From assembly GCA_013288645.1 (NCBI GenBank), contig JABDBL010000025.1:1-36945 (forward strand): a stretch of DNA of 36,945 nt. The letters run 5' to 3'. This document shows positions 16,427 to 24,583 of the stretch, piece after piece. The notes beneath the pieces are model-generated. The model did no database searches. It saw only the letters and a program-made list of their open reading frames with translations, and was not told the DNA's origin. A program made the position numbers and the translations under genes. This DNA is from Candidatus Melainabacteria bacterium (GTDB lineage Bacteria; Cyanobacteriota; Vampirovibrionia; Obscuribacterales; Obscuribacteraceae). Positions within the stretch are counted from its first letter, which is position 1. Each line of letters opens with the position of its first letter.

Positions 16427-19417
16427 TTATACCGCATCGGCGTGCTCCAGTTTATTGATGATACCGGTCGAACCATCAAACTCAACCCAGTCACCATCTT
16501 TTAGTTTGCCAATTAATCCTGGAATACCCACTATTGCCGGTATGCCCAGTTCTCTTGCTACAATTGCCGAATGCGAAAGTAAGCTACCATATTCAACCAA
16601 TATTCCCGATGCTTGCGGAAAAACAATAATCCACCCTGGATCGGTTCTTCGCGCCACGAGAATATCTCCGTTTAAAGGCGCCGCATTCTTTGGATCTAAA
16701 ATTACACGAACTTTAGCTTTAACTTTGCCCCTGCAACAGCCCGTTCCCTTCAGCGTTGTCTGCTCGTTATTATTGTTCGACTCTTTTTCGCCCTTCACTT
16801 CGGCACAGAGGTCTTGATTTAAATATATTGGACCGTATGTTTCAATTCTATCGGCAGGTTGGGGCAGCAATCTATAAGAATCAATTTCCTTTTTGCGCAC
16901 TGCGATTAATCCATTTAAATTTGTGCTGGTGGCTGTGCCTTCAATATAGCCGAGCAATTCTTCCAGCTCTAAATAAAACACATTGCGTGCTTTATCAATC
17001 ACTCCTTGACTAGATAATTTTGTAGCTATAGCAAGGACTATTTCTCGCACGCGAGCAAACAATCTTGTTCTTTCAAATCTTAGATTTTCTCTTTGCTTAA
17101 CTAATACTCGAGTGTTATTTAATACCCAAATAAAAATACAGGTTTTTATGAAATCAGTTTCTAGGAATTTTTGCGCACGTTTCTCAGCGTCTTTGCGGAC
17201 ATTAGAAAGATTATCGCCATGCCCTAATTCTGCTTGACCATTAATCTTGTTAGAGGCTAATTGTCCAATAGTTCGAAAAAATGATAATGGGTCATCATTT
17301 AGACTGAAACTTTCCAGTTTCAGTTCACCTATGCAGCGACCGCCAAATTTAGCCAGATATTGATTTATTAGTTGTTCAAATTCTGGATATTTTGCCATCG
17401 CTATTTTTATAGCTGCAACATCTCCGTTCATAAGCATGGCTACCAATCCTGAGTTCTGTGACGCGATACTAGCCGCTTGCGCCATCAATTTTGGCGGCTC
17501 CGCACTTATTATACCCCCTTCACCGGCAATCAAATTATTTTGCAGAGTCCCGTCCACATCTTTACACCACCGCTCAGTCAAATTTCTCAAGCTACCAAAA
17601 AATATCATGGCAAAAAAATCATTGATCAATGGAGCATCCCAATTGAACAGCAGTTTTGCTTCTAATTTTCGATACGCACTTGCTAATTCATCTACCGTCA
17701 ACAAAGATAGATCTCCGTCAGTCTCACGCAATGCTATTTTAAAACGCATGTTAAACCGCACTATATCCTCAGGCAAGGAAATAAATCTCGAACCTATCTT
17801 TATCATGTTTCGTATAAAATTATATTGATCATTGAACTTTTCATTATCAGATGTCACCGCTTTTGGTGCAATATCTTCGGGCAGCGATTCACGCACGCCC
17901 ATCATTTGTTCCATAAATTTTTTATTAGCCCGATAACCCGGAAACACGGCTATGAGCCTGTACCAATTCAATAGATTGTAATAAATGCGCCCCTGAATAA
18001 AACCAAGCATATTAGGAAATATATTCTGCTTAGCTTTAACTGTTGCTTCACTCACACCCATCAAACGACAAAATTCAATATAAACGTGGGCATACGCTTT
18101 TCTGGCAAAAGAAAATGTGAGGGGGGTGGTTATGCCGTGATAGCTTTCACCAATATTGCTATTGTCCCAAATATATAATTGCCCTTTTGAGTCGGTTGTG
18201 GGACTGACTGTTACCTTGGGGTCGGCTATTATCTCCGGCGCGACTATTGTTTTCGGGTCGACTGTTGTCTTCGGATCAGTGGGACTGACTGTTGTTTCCG
18301 GGCCGACTAGTATCTGCCAATCGGCTATCGTTTCCGGTTCGACTAATCTTGGCGCGTCCACTCTCTTTGGACTGAGTTCTATCTCTTGCCAGTCTATTGT
18401 TCTTGGATCAACTGCTGCTTTTGCACTGGACGATATTTCTTGCCATAATTCTGTTTTTGGATCTTCTGTTTTTTTGGGCTCCAATGCTATTTTTGCTTCC
18501 ACGGCTGTTTGTGAAGCGACTGTTGTTATTGGCCGAGTCTGCAAAATAAATAATTCATCGCCTGCAATTGCCCATTCAATATCTTGCGGACACTCAAAAC
18601 ATTCGGCTGCCTTTTGCACTAAGGACGCGACACTGCGAGCTTCGTCTTCATTAAGGCTCAACCGAGTGTCAGGCTCAACAAGTTCCTCTATTTCAACACA
18701 CCCTCGTCCTTGCCTGAAAATTACAGATTTATGCCCAGCTTCAGAAATCACATGTCCGGCGTCACCTACCCGATAAAGATCTGAATTGCTTTCGCCAGAA
18801 ACAAGTGGCTCCCCCAGTCCAAACACAGAACTTATAACTGATCCAGAGGCCCCCGTCACCGGGTCTATACTAAAAGCCACACCTGCTTTATCTGCAGCTA
18901 CCATTGCTTGAACGATTACAGCTGGTGGCACAATAGTTTTACTCAGCATATTTAGTTTGCGATAAGTAAGCAAATGCTCACTAAATGCCGAGCGCCACAC
19001 ATCAGCAACTTTTTGTGCCACATCTTCAGATCTAACACAAAGAAAACTATCCAGTTGTCCGGCAAAAGAAGCGCCGCTACTATCTTCATCAGCAGCCGAA
19101 GACCGCACAGCAAATAGAATATGCTTGGCAAAACAAGCAAGAGCTTGCTCCAGCTCCTTTTTTACTTTCTGATTTGCTTCGAGATAAAAAAGTGACTGCT
19201 TTATTTTCCTAAGTGATTCAATGTCGCTGATCGAATCAGGCTGCCAATTCGCGCTAACATTAAATGCTTCCGTTGTTACAACAAACCATGATGGCACATT
19301 AAACTTTTCTGCTGTCAATTCAGCCAAATTAAATGCTTTACCACCAATTGTAGCCCTACCCTCAATGGTTGATCCGTCACGCAAATACTGAAATTGTTTA
19401 CCTGCAAAGAGTGACAC
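16427..19417 (-). CDS. PEP-synthase-like dikinase of rifampin-phosphotransferase architecture
   Basis: A 996-residue protein starting with GTG, with AGGAAGG five bases upstream. Residues ~1-300 are a pyruvate-phosphate-dikinase ATP-binding domain (VRSSAADEDSSGASFAGQ, QDIEWA, LQTRPIT). Residues ~301-412 are a repetitive Asp/Pro/Lys/Thr linker. Residues ~413-880 are a helical middle domain (WDNSNIGESYHGITTPLTFS; FMEQMMGVRE). The C-terminus is a swivelling phosphohistidine domain (GSLLSHSAIVARELGIPAI) with catalytic His near 949. The TIM-barrel PEP/pyruvate domain of true PEP synthase is missing. This order matches rifampin phosphotransferase, which splits ATP and moves the beta-phosphate to an acceptor hydroxyl. 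The gene follows the UbiA gene by 2 bp, suggesting a prenylated or lipid acceptor; that is inference. Confidence 0.85.
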   Translation of the reverse strand: MSLFAGKQFQYLRDGSTIEGRATIGGKAFNLAELTAEKFNVPSWFVVTTEAFNVSANWQPDSISDIESLRKIKQSLFYLEANQKVKKELEQALACFAKHILFAVRSSAADEDSSGASFAGQLDSFLCVRSEDVAQKVADVWRSAFSEHLLTYRKLNMLSKTIVPPAVIVQAMVAADKAGVAFSIDPVTGASGSVISSVFGLGEPLVSGESNSDLYRVGDAGHVISEAGHKSVIFRQGRGCVEIEELVEPDTRLSLNEDEARSVASLVQKAAECFECPQDIEWAIAGDELFILQTRPITTVASQTAVEAKIALEPKKTEDPKTELWQEISSSAKAAVDPRTIDWQEIELSPKRVDAPRLVEPETIADWQILVGPETTVSPTDPKTTVDPKTIVAPEIIADPKVTVSPTTDSKGQLYIWDNSNIGESYHGITTPLTFSFARKAYAHVYIEFCRLMGVSEATVKAKQNIFPNMLGFIQGRIYYNLLNWYRLIAVFPGYRANKKFMEQMMGVRESLPEDIAPKAVTSDNEKFNDQYNFIRNMIKIGSRFISLPEDIVRFNMRFKIALRETDGDLSLLTVDELASAYRKLEAKLLFNWDAPLINDFFAMIFFGSLRNLTERWCKDVDGTLQNNLIAGEGGIISAEPPKLMAQAASIASQNSGLVAMLMNGDVAAIKIAMAKYPEFEQLINQYLAKFGGRCIGELKLESFSLNDDPLSFFRTIGQLASNKINGQAELGHGDNLSNVRKDAEKRAQKFLETDFIKTCIFIWVLNNTRVLVKQRENLRFERTRLFARVREIVLAIATKLSSQGVIDKARNVFYLELEELLGYIEGTATSTNLNGLIAVRKKEIDSYRLLPQPADRIETYGPIYLNQDLCAEVKGEKESNNNNEQTTLKGTGCCRGKVKAKVRVILDPKNAAPLNGDILVARRTDPGWIIVFPQASGILVEYGSLLSHSAIVARELGIPAIVGIPGLIGKLKDGDWVEFDGSTGIINKLEHADAV
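18185..18520 (-). repeat. Degenerate D-P-K-T / W-Q-E-I linker repeats inside the dikinase gene
   Basis: Between the ATP-grasp and middle domains, about 110 residues consist of short units such as DPKTTVDPKTIVAPE, SPTDPK and WQEI/WQIL. At DNA level a ~24-base motif (GTCGACTGTTGTCTTCGG-like on the plus strand) recurs imperfectly. It looks like a slippage-expanded interdomain linker. The near-regular period keeps an antisense frame open. Confidence 0.65.
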
Positions 19418-19419
19418 AA

Positions 19420-20373
19420 TTACCTTCCTACAGAAAACGCCTTAAGTAAAGCGGGCAAAATACCAAGACACCCATATGAGAGTATTACCCATAATCCAGA
19501 TAAAAATTCGATCTTATCAGCAAGCGCCTTGTCTGGCTTTCTGCGGAATTGATAAACACCCTTTAAGATAAAAAGTATAAATACCAACAAAATGCCTGCC
19601 GTTTGTAAGGAGAATTGGACTAGTGAAGCCGTATAAACGGCAAACACACAAGCTAGCATAATGACGTAGAGCCACACCCTGCTCGCAATACGAATTCCCC
19701 AGATATGTGAATATGTTTGCACACCATTTTCTTCTTGTTCCGGCGCCCGTATTTTTCTACCAAATTCAATAATCAACCCATTGCATAAACTGACAAATAA
19801 AAAAGCATACATACCTACAGGCATAGCCGAACCTTGCCTCAGCCAATCGCAAGCAGTAATAAATAAATCAATAAAAACCATAATAAACATATGACTAGCA
19901 AGGTAAGCGATAGGATGCACTCGCAACCAATCTCTGACAAAGAATTCTTTTGTCATAAGCCCCATATAAACCCATACTGCTGCCAGAGGCAAAAAAAGTT
20001 TGACATCCAAGAACGCAACCAGAATTCCCTGGATTAATGCCGAAACAAAAGCTAAAGTGCCTAGTTCTTTAAGACTGACAAGACCTCTGGGAACAGGACG
20101 ATATGACTGATAAAGACAATCATCCTCATAATCTTTAAATTCGTCCGCAACGCGCAATTGAAAAAATACTAACAGTGTCACAATAGCTGTAATCAGGAAT
20201 ACCAATAGCGACGGCAATGGTTGCACGCCTCTAAGCATCTGAGAAAAACACAGGCCCGACAATGCAAACATAGAAACCATAATGCCAAATTTATTTAGCG
20301 GAAATCGTTCTACCAAGTAAACTGATAGGCGCTTGGAAAATGTCTGATTATTAAATTCTCGTTTTTCAATCAT
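19420..20373 (-). CDS. UbiA-family membrane prenyltransferase
   Basis: A 317-residue, multi-helix membrane protein. The first Asp-rich motif of the UbiA superfamily is visible as RVADEFKDYEDD (residues ~74-85), followed by SYRPVPRGLVS, which is typical of this superfamily. A second motif region reads FGRKIRAPEQEENGVQTYS (~210-228). UbiA enzymes transfer a polyprenyl group from its diphosphate to an aromatic, quinone-precursor or lipid acceptor at the membrane. It is the first gene of the six-gene minus-strand operon and its stop lies 2 bp before the dikinase GTG. No strong Shine-Dalgarno sequence is seen before its ATG. The prenyl donor and acceptor are unknown. Confidence 0.82.
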   Translation of the reverse strand: MIEKREFNNQTFSKRLSVYLVERFPLNKFGIMVSMFALSGLCFSQMLRGVQPLPSLLVFLITAIVTLLVFFQLRVADEFKDYEDDCLYQSYRPVPRGLVSLKELGTLAFVSALIQGILVAFLDVKLFLPLAAVWVYMGLMTKEFFVRDWLRVHPIAYLASHMFIMVFIDLFITACDWLRQGSAMPVGMYAFLFVSLCNGLIIEFGRKIRAPEQEENGVQTYSHIWGIRIASRVWLYVIMLACVFAVYTASLVQFSLQTAGILLVFILFILKGVYQFRRKPDKALADKIEFLSGLWVILSYGCLGILPALLKAFSVGR

Positions 20374-20935
20374 CGCTACTACATTTACTTTCTAAATTTG
20401 ATACGTCTAACACATCTTATAAGAGAATTATGTCTTATACGAATAGGTCACCCTTTGTTGTGTCCAGCCACAACATTCATATTAAGTTGGTTCTTGCTAA
20501 GTGTCCATGGATAATGGACACTTAATCTACTGTTTGCAGACGATTTATTGAGCATCCTACAATTTATCAAACTCGGCAGAAAAGGCTGAGCATCAAGGAA
20601 ACGAACCTTTAGAAACAGACATAGCAGCCTTTGAGAAGACCGTAGGTTGATGACTCTCGTACCTAAAACTTGGACTAAGTAATCATTGGCAATATCATTG
20701 CAGCGATAAAAAGAGAAAGCACTAAAAGGGCTGGGATGTTTACCTGAAGTCCGTTAAGCGTAAATAAGGGACCGTGCGCAAAGATTGCAGCATTGCATAT
20801 TTTCTTGGTTCGAGTTAGAGAATAGCTTGACAAACTGAATGACAACTTTCAGCCTCCATTTTATTATGGATTTACTAAACTAATGACTTTTTCTTGGTAC
20901 GATTAGCCAATTGCAGCAATTAAGTAAGAGGGGAA
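20374..20935. other. 562-bp divergent intergenic region between the UbiA operon and the lipase gene
   Basis: It must carry the promoters of both flanking units. I see two inverted repeats on its UbiA side (20456-20475 and 20498-20524) and no ORF of convincing length. A 32-codon open stretch ending at 20650 has protein-like composition but no start codon. No consensus sigma-70 promoter could be assigned with confidence. Confidence 0.5.
20498..20524. promoter_or_regulatory. Perfect inverted repeat, 11-bp arms, 5-bp spacer
   Basis: The arm TAAGTGTCCAT at 20498-20508 is matched by ATGGACACTTA at 20514-20524 around GGATA. There is no T-run, so it is not a classic terminator. It lies 125 bp upstream of the UbiA operon start and could be an operator or a transposon-end relic. 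A second, weaker repeat (TGTTGTG/CACAACA, 20456-20475) lies closer to the operon. Confidence 0.5.
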
Positions 20936-21805
20936 ATGGACGCAAACAATGCAATACAATTTGGGCAGCTTGTGGCAGCAGCATATACTGTTGCTCCCAC
21001 AGATCTCAGCCAGGAAGCCGGTAAAACCATACCGGCTTCATTCGATCCTTATGGGAATAATTACAGCGTAATAACTACAATCTACAGTAATGATCTAGCA
21101 ACAGACATGAATCCTGATAGAGACAAACACGTCGTTTCCTTTGGTTACGTGCTTCAAGACAAGAACCGTAATGTAGTTATAGTGATTCGAGGAACCTCAG
21201 GCATTTGGGAATGGGTGCACGATGCTGAGTTTCTCTACGTTCCCTGCCCTGTTACCTCTGGAGCAGGAAGTACGGATGACGGCTTTACTGCCATTTACAA
21301 GGCGCTATCCGTTGATGCTCTCCTGCAAAACAGTTTGGTTGCTTCACTTGCCACTCTTAAATTCAATCTTCCTGTTAATTCAATCACCATATGCGGACAT
21401 AGTCTGGGAGCTGCGCTAGCAACTATAGCGGCACTGGATGTAACTGCTAATACTTCGTTCAAGAACCCCACTGCTTATACATACGCTAGTCCGCGAACCG
21501 GCGACCCTGCATTTGCATCCGCGTATAACAGGTCCGTGCCAAATACATTCCGAATAGCCAATCGCTCTGACGTAGTACCTATGCTACCGCTGCCACCAAT
21601 GTATGAACATGTTTTGGGCTTAGTGGAATTAAATACAGCTGGAACTGGCAATCCACCATCTGTGTTGGTCAACTATTCGATTCCATGCGAACATATGTTA
21701 ACGACTTATTTGTACCTGCTCGGAAGATTGCCAGGTGTTACTTCTCAACAAGTACCTCTTGACGCAAGCTGTCAACCAAAATCTTTGCCAACAGCTTTGT
21801 ACTAA
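20936..21805 (+). CDS. Class 3 (fungal-type) lipase family hydrolase
   Basis: A 289-residue alpha/beta hydrolase. The nucleophile elbow GHSLGAALATIAALD gives catalytic Ser156. The oxyanion-side motif is VIVIRGTSGIWEWVHDAEF (~82-100). The probable catalytic Asp is D212 in NRSDVVPMLP, and the probable His is H253 in PCEHMLTTY. This set is typical of lipase class 3 (triacylglycerol or related ester hydrolases). No signal peptide is seen, so it is probably cytosolic unless exported otherwise. The start is well set by GAGGGGAA just before the ATG. It stands alone and diverges from the UbiA operon; a functional tie to that operon is unproven. Confidence 0.9.
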   Translation: MDANNAIQFGQLVAAAYTVAPTDLSQEAGKTIPASFDPYGNNYSVITTIYSNDLATDMNPDRDKHVVSFGYVLQDKNRNVVIVIRGTSGIWEWVHDAEFLYVPCPVTSGAGSTDDGFTAIYKALSVDALLQNSLVASLATLKFNLPVNSITICGHSLGAALATIAALDVTANTSFKNPTAYTYASPRTGDPAFASAYNRSVPNTFRIANRSDVVPMLPLPPMYEHVLGLVELNTAGTGNPPSVLVNYSIPCEHMLTTYLYLLGRLPGVTSQQVPLDASCQPKSLPTALY

Positions 21806-21889
21806 ATTCACTCAATGCTTAGTTTAGTAGCAATTCAATTCCCAATGGTGGACATTCGCGGCTTTGAATCAGAACCATCTCACTGTCTC

Positions 21890-22318
21890 TTAACCGAACT
21901 CCCTCTCCATCTTATCGATTGCCTCTTTGGCTTCCTTTAAACTCATACCTGAAGATTCACGATACAGCTTAAGTGCCTCAATTTTATTACCGTTTCTGAT
22001 CAGATCTCTCACCGTACCCATTTTGTCGCCATTATTATTAGTCGGCAATGAAGTTGCCATTGAATCAACAATGTTTTTTGCTTCCTCCAGCCCCAGATCG
22101 GTTGAGTCTCGCAGTTCTTTCAGCGCACCAATCTTATGTCCATTATCAACAAGTGCGCGCACTCGCTCTTCAACATCTGCTGGCAAGCGCCCGGGCTTCT
22201 GAACTGCTATTGGACCACTTTGCGACCCCTTCTCAGCATTGGTCAACCGTCCCAACAGAAAGCCTATGCCAAAACCTGTTATCCCAACCACCAGAATCGG
22301 CTCTACTGTCATTGTCAT
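21890..22318 (-). CDS. Membrane-anchored protein with two L7/L12 C-terminal-domain-like motifs
   Basis: A 142-residue protein. Residues ~6-25 form one membrane segment (ILVVGITGFGIGFLLG). Two copies of a helix-turn-helix unit follow: ALKELRDSTDLGLEEAKNIVD (21 residues, ~63-83, quoted as ALKELRDSTDLGL + EEAKNIVD) and ALKLYRESSGMSLKEAKEAID (~118-138). Both match the ribosomal protein L7/L12 C-terminal pattern K..AL..LRE..GL.LKEAK..VD, whose surface binds translational GTPases in the ribosome. Here it is detached from the ribosomal context and tethered to the membrane. GGGAG lies six bases before the ATG. Similar small proteins are known in actinobacteria and cyanobacteria; their function is not established. 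Confidence 0.8.
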   Translation of the reverse strand: MTMTVEPILVVGITGFGIGFLLGRLTNAEKGSQSGPIAVQKPGRLPADVEERVRALVDNGHKIGALKELRDSTDLGLEEAKNIVDSMATSLPTNNNGDKMGTVRDLIRNGNKIEALKLYRESSGMSLKEAKEAIDKMEREFG

Positions 22319-22428
22319 ATATAGCTCCCTGCTTGAAATAGTCTAACACCAGGAGCGGCTAGATGAAATTGTGTTCTTTTAAAATTTCTCTATGAATTTA
22401 TCAACAATCGTTCCTCAACAAGTGAACT

Positions 22429-23019
22429 TCACCTCATATCACGCTGAATTTTTAGCCAATATGATAAAAATGCTTTTGCCCGCTGTTTTGAATCAACAAA
22501 ATTTAAAATGTTATCTTCCTTGTTTGCAGAAGTCGTGAAATTCCAACTACCATCCTCCACAAGATGATCATCAATCACACAAAATTTGCAATGCATCAAC
22601 GCATGATCGATAGACCTACCAGCAAAGACCGCAATGTGATTTTCTTCCAGAGCTGCTAACGCAGCTTGTTCCCTTCTGCCCGCTGCTTGTGTTTTATCTG
22701 TCAGCACTTCAACATCCACGCCACGATTATGCAATTGAATGAGTTTATTGATAACATTTGGATTAGTAATACTATAGCTAGCAATGTAACATCTATTCTT
22801 CGCCTGATCCAGAAACTGCAAAAGCCGACTCTCCGCATCATCATATGGAGTGAGATATGTTTCAATTGTGATTGGCGGCACACTTGCTATAGGTGGATGA
22901 ATAGTAACTGGCTGCGATAAAATTGAAGCATTCTCACCATATGGACTTTGCGCCGCCTGAACACTCAGGCAGATAAACAAGCAAACACTAATTGTTAGTA
23001 AGTATCGCATATGGTGCAT
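22429..23019 (-). CDS. Secreted phospholipase-D-superfamily nuclease (single HKD motif)
   Basis: A 196-residue protein with a signal peptide (TISVCLFICLSVQA, cleavage near residue 22). The single HKD motif is HCKFCVIDD, with H143, K145 and D150, followed by the usual G-S-x-N (DGSWNFTTSA). One HKD motif at this size matches Nuc-type endonucleases, which act as dimers on DNA. It could instead be a phosphodiesterase on lipids. A second ATG three codons in is an equally good start; neither has a strong ribosome binding site. It is exported, so it probably acts in the periplasm or outside the cell on nucleic acid. It stands alone between short gaps. Confidence 0.85.
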   Translation of the reverse strand: MHHMRYLLTISVCLFICLSVQAAQSPYGENASILSQPVTIHPPIASVPPITIETYLTPYDDAESRLLQFLDQAKNRCYIASYSITNPNVINKLIQLHNRGVDVEVLTDKTQAAGRREQAALAALEENHIAVFAGRSIDHALMHCKFCVIDDHLVEDGSWNFTTSANKEDNILNFVDSKQRAKAFLSYWLKIQRDMR

Positions 23020-23180
23020 TATACCAAGAGATATAAGCGCTTACATCCAGAGAATTTTTAGCTCCTGATAATTTAATGCCTTGCAGCTCAGCATAATTAG
23101 ACAAGTCAAGAAGTACATAGATCTATAGGCAAAAACAAGCTGATGTAAAATATACAGCGACCCTGCTGTAAGGAAATAAT

Positions 23181-24470
23181 ATGAACCTAATTGCATCAGC
23201 AAAGCAACTGTTATTGGTCAAGGTACCCACACTAATGGTTATCGTTTTGACCCTATTCATCGTACTCAATGCACCAACAAGCGCCAAAGAGGTTATCAGC
23301 ATCGCTAGCGATAAGGTTGCTGCTGCCATTTATAACGAGAAGTATGATTGCTGGCACCAAACCAAAGCTCTTATTGTTTTTCATAATGATGTCATAGTGA
23401 TGCCAACAGCCGGACGTGTTAATTATGCCATTGCAATTGGTTCCTTAATCCCTGGAGCTAAGCCTGACATTATTACGCTTTTAGCCGATAAGGGACATCT
23501 TTGCACTTTAGCCGAAGGACCTGATGGACAAATTTGGACACTTCTTTATAAAGACGGAAAATATAACTTGGTGGAGCTGAGCCGAGGTAAAAGCAAATCG
23601 ATTGTTGTGCCATCTTTTGATACAGATCGACCGCTTTATCTGGTCGTAACCAATCAAGGACCAATTTTACTTTACCCAAAACGCATTGCCAGCTATAGCG
23701 ACACCAAATGGCACAGTGTACCTTGGAACTGCCCGAAAGGATTGCTTGCCTCTGTCCACGATGATTGGATCACGATACTACCCTATTTAGGGAAACTATT
23801 AATTTACTATCCGGAGAATCCGCTCACCAACATACCACGCAACGCCATGGAGACAACTAATTGGGTAGTGCAATCAGTCGACCCAAAAATTGGAAATATA
23901 GCCGAAGCTCCAATACCAGCTCTGGTCAAAACATGCTGTCTCGATAAGAACGGTAAAACAGTCTGGTGCACGGGAAATGGTGGGCAACCTTTAGGCTATT
24001 TGTCCGACCAAAAATTCAAACTGGTCCAGCTCCCTGATTGGTCTTGTGTGAGAAACATGACCTGCGATCCTTCAGGATCACTGGTGGGTCTAGCTGCAAC
24101 AGATCGTGAACATCTGTTCGATGTAGTTAAGCTTTCTACAACCAAAATTCCAGCACAATATATTGATTACCCTGCCTCTGCAACTCGCTCCTTGCATGTG
24201 GAATGTTCTGAGATTGCTAAATTTCAAACATTGTTTGAATTACCTGCTAAGTTACCGTATTCAGAATCTATTCGCGTTCTTAGCGACGGCAAAATAATTT
24301 TTGGTCTAATGTTTTCTCAGAAGGACCGCGCTGTATCTTATCGAGAAGACGGACCGAACGCTCCTAATCCCGTGCATGCCGCTTTTCTGCTAGCCACACC
24401 GAATAAGCCTGGAGAATGGAAGTTCAAGGTTATCGAATGTCCTTTTGTCGACTCGTTCCTCAAGAATTGA
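23181..24470 (+). CDS. Secreted or membrane-anchored protein of unknown function
   Basis: A 429-residue protein with AAGGA six bases before the ATG. Residues ~12-37 are a long hydrophobic segment ending in APTSAKE, so it is a signal peptide or an N-terminal anchor. The remainder is soluble. It shows recurring strand-turn patterns (DGQIWTLLYKDGKYNLVELS; DGKIIFGLMFSQKDR; DKNGKTVWCTGNGG) that suggest a beta-propeller-like fold, though no repeat is regular enough to be sure. It also has several Cys residues (KTCCLDK, RNMTCDP). I do not recognise a family. It is divergent from the PLD gene and 113 bp upstream of the oxidoreductase gene. Confidence 0.75.
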   Translation: MNLIASAKQLLLVKVPTLMVIVLTLFIVLNAPTSAKEVISIASDKVAAAIYNEKYDCWHQTKALIVFHNDVIVMPTAGRVNYAIAIGSLIPGAKPDIITLLADKGHLCTLAEGPDGQIWTLLYKDGKYNLVELSRGKSKSIVVPSFDTDRPLYLVVTNQGPILLYPKRIASYSDTKWHSVPWNCPKGLLASVHDDWITILPYLGKLLIYYPENPLTNIPRNAMETTNWVVQSVDPKIGNIAEAPIPALVKTCCLDKNGKTVWCTGNGGQPLGYLSDQKFKLVQLPDWSCVRNMTCDPSGSLVGLAATDREHLFDVVKLSTTKIPAQYIDYPASATRSLHVECSEIAKFQTLFELPAKLPYSESIRVLSDGKIIFGLMFSQKDRAVSYREDGPNAPNPVHAAFLLATPNKPGEWKFKVIECPFVDSFLKN

Positions 24471-24517
24471 AATTTACTCCAATATAACTAGTCTGCTGAC
24501 AATTAAAACAACGGATG

Positions 24518-24534
24518 TCAATATTTGATATTGA
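24518..24534. promoter_or_regulatory. Small perfect inverted repeat upstream of the oxidoreductase
   Basis: TCAATAT and ATATTGA flank a 3-bp spacer, 50 bp before the ATG at 24584. The size and place would suit a repressor site in the promoter of the following gene, but AT-rich repeats of 7 bp also occur by chance. Confidence 0.3.
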
Positions 24535-24583
24535 TATAAACTGAAGACGTCAAAACACAGTTCTAAACGCAAGGAGGTATTTT

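Noticed and set aside
18156..18776. 206-codon plus-strand ORF
   Set aside because: Antisense to the dikinase; it is kept open by the short-period linker repeat and has a Ser/Gly/Val pattern mirroring it.
20498..20524. Insertion-sequence end
   Set aside because: No transposase or matching partner end was found in the window, so it is listed only as an inverted repeat.
20552..20650. 32-codon protein-like frame in the intergenic region
   Set aside because: No start codon or recognised family; too short to call a gene or a pseudogene.
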